DNA of 29,211 bases from Flavobacteriales bacterium (GTDB lineage: Bacteria; Bacteroidota; Bacteroidia; Flavobacteriales; BACL11), in the NCBI GenBank assembly GCA_002728175.1, contig PBVH01000016.1, positions 12,676 through 41,886 of the forward strand, read 5' to 3'. The translations under genes and the position numbers were made by a program. Positions 25,678-29,211 of the stretch are shown here, piece by piece. Numbering within the stretch: the first letter of the stretch is position 1; the number at the start of each line of letters is the position of its first letter. The notes beneath the pieces were generated by a model. The model was given only the letters and a program-made list of their open reading frames with translations, ran no database searches and was not told where the DNA came from.

Positions 25678-27399
25678 CTACCTGCTTAAAACTGGGGCAT
25701 GATGTGGTTTAGTTCTTGCATCTATTATGGGAATAGAGCATGAATAATGTTTATTTTCAATCTTTTCATGTAAGCCTATAATGTCATGAGAAGGATTAGA
25801 TCTTGTAAAACAAATCCAAAGCCAATTACTTATATCTTTTGAAGTGTATTTAGCATCATCTACATAAACTATCAACTTAATTTGATTCAAATTTTTATTT
25901 TCCAATTCATTTTTAAGATCGCTTAAACTTCCTTTACCGTCAATTGCTAAAACACCATCAAATACTAACTCAATATTACTAAAATTATTAGATAATTTAA
26001 TATTTGGAATCTCACTTGCTAACTCTAATTTTTTTTCACCTGCTGCAGCGATAATTAATTTTGATCCTTCATTTAATTTTTTACTACTATAATCTAATGT
26101 ATCGATTGTTGTTTTTGTCAAAAAATGTAAGTCTCGGTTCCAATCAACTCTTTCTAACAAATGAATAAAGAAAGCTTTAATATCATTAATATCTGGCGCA
26201 TTTTCTTCATCAATTATAAAAAGATATTTAGCTAATGATAGTTGACCTGTTCCCAAAATATGATGAGCTATGGTTAAAAGTTCTTTTGGTTTTTTAGTAG
26301 GGTTATATGGGGTATATCTTTCACTTCCTATTGCTAATAAGAGCGGATGAACTCCAGCCTCATCAACGGCATTTACACATTTAAGACCTGGTATTTCATT
26401 TTCTACAGCATTACCTGTCATAATGTGAATCAATTTTCCAAATTGAGAGTCTTCTTGTGGTGGTCGACCTACAACTGTAAAAGGCCAAATAGAATTATTT
26501 TTAGCATATACCTTATGAATTTTTAAATAAGGAAAATCATGTTTTAAACTATAATAGCCTAGATGATCACCGAACGGACCCTCAGGTTTTAAATCGCAAC
26601 TCATTTCACCACAAATCACAAAATCAGCATCAGCTGATATTACATAATCTTCCTTAATAGAATATCTAAATCTTCTACCAGCAAGAATGCCAGCAAAATT
26701 TAATTCAGACATTTTTTCTGGAAGAGGCATTACAGCAGAAAAAGAATGTGCAGGTGGACCTCCAACAAAAATTGAAACTTTTAATGGTTGATTTTTTTTT
26801 AAAGCGTTCTTTTGATGAATTCCAATACCTCTGTGAATTTGATAATGAACACCAACTTCTTTGTCCTTAACATATTTATTTCCACTAATCTGTATTCTGT
26901 ACATACCTAGGTTAGAATTACTTATTCCAGGTTTATTTATATCTTCAGAATAAACTTGCGGTAATGTTATAAAAGCACCTCCATCTTTAGGCCAGCATCT
27001 AATTTGTGGTATGTCAGATAAACTAATTTCTTTAAAATTTTTAGGAAACGAAATTTTTTTTGGAAGAGCATTAAGAGCATAAAAAGCATTTCCCAAACTT
27101 TTTACAGGATTTTTTAATGCATTTATTGGGTTGATTTTTAAATCAATTAAATGTTTAACTCTTTTTATAGATTTACGAAAAATAAACTCAGACCTGGATT
27201 GAGTTCCAAAAAGATTTGAAACAGCAGGAAACTTGCTTCCTTTAACATTTGTAAATAATAAAGCTTTGCCAGATTTTTTATATTCTTCAAGATGAATAGA
27301 GGCTATTTCTAAATCAGGATCTACTTGCTTTGTAATGATTTTTAACTGATTAGTTTTTTTTAAATCATTAATACAATCTTCTAATGAAGTATATTTCAT
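25678..27399 (-). CDS. UbiD-family decarboxylase
   Basis: The 573-residue protein shows UbiD-family hallmarks: SNLGMYRIQISG, HYQIHRGIGIH, EGPFGDHLGYYS (about 271-282) and the VVGRPPQEDS segment. UbiD enzymes use prenylated FMN made by a UbiX partner to decarboxylate aromatic acids or alpha,beta-unsaturated acids. In Bacteroidota such genes are often annotated as menaquinone-biosynthesis decarboxylases, but substrate cannot be told here. No ubiX is in the window. The length exceeds classical UbiD (about 500), fitting the longer Bacteroidota versions. It starts 14 bases after the gltA stop on the same strand, suggesting co-transcription with the eno-gltA cluster. Confidence 0.88.
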   Translation of the reverse strand: MKYTSLEDCINDLKKTNQLKIITKQVDPDLEIASIHLEEYKKSGKALLFTNVKGSKFPAVSNLFGTQSRSEFIFRKSIKRVKHLIDLKINPINALKNPVKSLGNAFYALNALPKKISFPKNFKEISLSDIPQIRCWPKDGGAFITLPQVYSEDINKPGISNSNLGMYRIQISGNKYVKDKEVGVHYQIHRGIGIHQKNALKKNQPLKVSIFVGGPPAHSFSAVMPLPEKMSELNFAGILAGRRFRYSIKEDYVISADADFVICGEMSCDLKPEGPFGDHLGYYSLKHDFPYLKIHKVYAKNNSIWPFTVVGRPPQEDSQFGKLIHIMTGNAVENEIPGLKCVNAVDEAGVHPLLLAIGSERYTPYNPTKKPKELLTIAHHILGTGQLSLAKYLFIIDEENAPDINDIKAFFIHLLERVDWNRDLHFLTKTTIDTLDYSSKKLNEGSKLIIAAAGEKKLELASEIPNIKLSNNFSNIELVFDGVLAIDGKGSLSDLKNELENKNLNQIKLIVYVDDAKYTSKDISNWLWICFTRSNPSHDIIGLHEKIENKHYSCSIPIIDARTKPHHAPVLSR

Positions 27400-27413
27400 A
27401 TATCGACTGTTTA

Positions 27414-28700
27414 CTATCGTTTTGAAATAGGGATGTATTTTCTTAGATTATGTCCTGTATATATTTGCCTTGGTCTCCCAATTGGCTCATGATTTTCTCT
27501 CATTTCTTTCCATTGAGCAATCCAACCTGGCAAACGACCTAAAGCGAACATAACAGTAAACATATCAGTAGGGATTCCTAAGGCTCTATATATAATACCT
27601 GAATAAAAATCTACATTTGGATATAATCCTCTTTCAATAAAGTAATCGTCTTTTAAAGCAGCACTCTCAAGTTTCATAGCAATATCAAGAACGGGATCTT
27701 TAATGCCTAATTGATTTAAAACATCATCAGCAGCTTTTTTAATAATTTTTGCTCTTGGATCAAAGTTTTTATAAACTCTATGACCAAAACCCATCAGTCT
27801 AAATGAGTCGTTTTTGTCTTTAGCTCTATTAATAAACCTATCTACATCACCACCTGCATTTTTGATTGCTTCTAGCATTTCAATTACAGCTTGATTTGCC
27901 CCACCATGTAATGGACCCCATAATGCAGCTATTCCAGCAGAAACTGAAGCATACAAACTTGCGTGTGAGGAACCAACAATTCTTACAGTAGAAGCAGAAC
28001 AATTTTGTTCATGATCGGCATGTAAAATCAATAATTTATCTAATGCTTTGGCAACAACAGGATTAACTTCATACTCAAAAGTTGGTAATGAAAACATCAT
28101 TCTAATAAAGTTCTCACAATATCCAAGGTTGTTATTTGGATATACAACTGGTTGCCTCATTCTATTTTTAAAACTCCATGCTGCCAAAGTAGGAAGTTTT
28201 GCAATAGCTCTTATAATTGTACCATTTACTTCTTCAGCAGACCTATTCGGATCTAATGATTTAGGATAAAATGCAGTCAAAGATGAAACTAATGCAGCTA
28301 AGACTCCCATTGGATGGGATTTAGATGGGAATCCGTCTAATATTGATTTAAAATCCTCATGAACTAAAGTATGCTTAGAAATATCTTCAATAAAATTTTC
28401 AAGTTGATTTTTCTTTGGTAATTCTCCATAAATAAGTAAATAAGAAACCTCTAAAAATGAGGATTTTTCAGCTAATTCTTCAATAGAGTAACCTCTGTAT
28501 CTGAGTACTCCTTTTTCACCATTTAAAAAGGTTATAGAACTTTTCGTAGAACCAGTGTTTTTAAAACCTTGATCTAAAGTGATCAGAGCTGCTTCATTTC
28601 TCAACTTACTTATATCAATAGCAGATTCATTTTCTGAACCTTCAATTATAGGTAATTTAAAAATTTTATTATTATAATGTAACTCTGCTACTTTACTCAT
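27414..28700 (-). CDS. gltA: Citrate synthase (type II)
   Basis: The 428-residue enzyme condenses oxaloacetate and acetyl-CoA to citrate, the entry step of the TCA cycle. The catalytic triad is readable: His264 in GPLHGGANQ, His305 region in GFGHRVYKN, and the Asp in PNVDFYSG (about 362), with LHADHEQNCS near 227. The N-terminal beta-rich region (about 1-50) is that of the type II hexameric enzyme, which is commonly inhibited by NADH, although that regulation is not tested by sequence alone. Only 25 bases separate it from the upstream eno gene, so it is probably co-transcribed with eno, with ubiD-family gene downstream. Confidence 0.97.
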   Translation of the reverse strand: MSKVAELHYNNKIFKLPIIEGSENESAIDISKLRNEAALITLDQGFKNTGSTKSSITFLNGEKGVLRYRGYSIEELAEKSSFLEVSYLLIYGELPKKNQLENFIEDISKHTLVHEDFKSILDGFPSKSHPMGVLAALVSSLTAFYPKSLDPNRSAEEVNGTIIRAIAKLPTLAAWSFKNRMRQPVVYPNNNLGYCENFIRMMFSLPTFEYEVNPVVAKALDKLLILHADHEQNCSASTVRIVGSSHASLYASVSAGIAALWGPLHGGANQAVIEMLEAIKNAGGDVDRFINRAKDKNDSFRLMGFGHRVYKNFDPRAKIIKKAADDVLNQLGIKDPVLDIAMKLESAALKDDYFIERGLYPNVDFYSGIIYRALGIPTDMFTVMFALGRLPGWIAQWKEMRENHEPIGRPRQIYTGHNLRKYIPISKR

Positions 28701-28725
28701 TTTTTTCTGCTAATATAATACTTAT

Positions 28726-29211
28726 TTAAAGAAACTTAAAGTGTTTACCATTGTAAACAGCACTATCACCAAGTATTTCTTCAATTCTTAATAATTGATT
28801 GTATTTCGCAACCCTATCTGTTCTAGATATTGATCCAGTTTTAATTTGGCCAGTTTTAAATGCGACAGATAAATCAGAAATTGATACATCTTCAGTTTCA
28901 CCTGATCTATGACTCATAACAGTTAAGTATGAATGTTTCTTTGCAAGATTTATAGCTTGTATTGTTTCGGATAAAGTGCCAATTTGATTGTATTTAATAA
29001 GAATAGAATTTGCAACATCATTATTAATTCCTTTTTGAAGTCTTTTGGAATTTGTGACAAATAAGTCATCACCTACTAATTGAATATTGGAGCCTATTTC
29101 AGATGTCAATTCACTCCATCCCTTCCAATCATCTTCATCTAATCCATCTTCAATAGATAAAATAGGATATTTTTTAGTCCAATTTTTCCAATAACTAACT
29201 AATTCAGATGA
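28726..29211 (-). CDS. eno: Enolase (partial, C-terminal 161 residues)
   Basis: The frame runs off the right edge, so the start and about 270 N-terminal residues are missing; the first in-window TTG-type start at 29109 is internal. The visible part includes YPILSIEDGLDEDDW, LVGDDLFVTN, ILIKYNQIGTLSE with the catalytic Lys, SHRSGETED and GQIKTGS, all standard enolase motifs. Enolase converts 2-phosphoglycerate to phosphoenolpyruvate using Mg2+. It lies 25 bases upstream of gltA on the same strand, an order I associate with flavobacteria, and the cluster likely continues beyond the window. Confidence 0.97.
   Translation of the reverse strand, partial: SSELVSYWKNWTKKYPILSIEDGLDEDDWKGWSELTSEIGSNIQLVGDDLFVTNSKRLQKGINNDVANSILIKYNQIGTLSETIQAINLAKKHSYLTVMSHRSGETEDVSISDLSVAFKTGQIKTGSISRTDRVAKYNQLLRIEEILGDSAVYNGKHFKFL

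Noticed and set aside
1..29211. tRNA, rRNA or mobile elements in the intergenic spaces
   Set aside because: All gaps are shorter than about 140 bases and AT-rich, with no cloverleaf-like sequence, no transposase or integrase reading frame, and no terminal inverted repeats seen.

Overview
This window is AT-rich chromosomal DNA from a member of the Bacteroidota, most likely the Flavobacteriales. The evidence is gene content: the end of a Bat aerotolerance operon (batD, batE), two giant secreted proteins with the gliding-motility-associated/type IX secretion C-terminal domain, a DUF4293 gene divergent from rho, an accA-dnaB-'asparagine synthetase B-like' cluster, and eno next to gltA. Coding density is very high. 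No gap exceeds about 140 bases, and I see no rRNA, tRNA, CRISPR array, insertion sequence or prophage.

Layout. Positions 2-2049 hold the 3' end of batD and all of batE, overlapping by 4 bases. Positions 2145-14329 form one co-directional block: a small secreted protein of unknown function, a 1983-residue cell-surface protein, a 1747-residue cell-surface protein with twelve tandem 49-residue repeats, and a YfcE-type metallophosphoesterase. Two of its junctions are ATGA overlaps and the third is a 31-base gap, so it is probably one transcript. A DUF4293 membrane protein gene (minus strand) follows, then rho (plus), ispE (minus) and the accA-dnaB-asparagine-synthetase-B-like run (plus, 17083-20771). 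Next come an acyl-CoA synthetase gene (minus), a DEAD-box helicase-GT39 glycosyltransferase-GtrA run (plus, 22525-25670), and a minus-strand run of eno (partial), gltA and a ubiD-family gene that reaches the right edge.

How the genes may work together. The giant proteins would be exported by Sec and then by the type IX system, and displayed as adhesins or motility/attachment fibres. The small protein and the phosphoesterase appear translationally coupled to them. The rest is mostly housekeeping: transcription termination (rho), isoprenoid and fatty-acid synthesis (ispE, accA), replication (dnaB), fatty-acid activation, RNA remodelling, lipid-linked sugar transfer (GT39 with GtrA), and glycolysis/TCA (eno, gltA).

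I found no clear unknown defence or mobile system. The most unusual features are in the adhesin block: the 147-bp-period repeat array, an apparent Cx3C-x11-Cx3C insertion inside the secretion domain of the first giant, and a GEVED domain that seems nested inside a split SprB-type repeat in the second. The periplasmic 'asparagine synthetase B-like' protein lacks what its usual label would require and looks more like a class I amidotransferase/ThuA fold.
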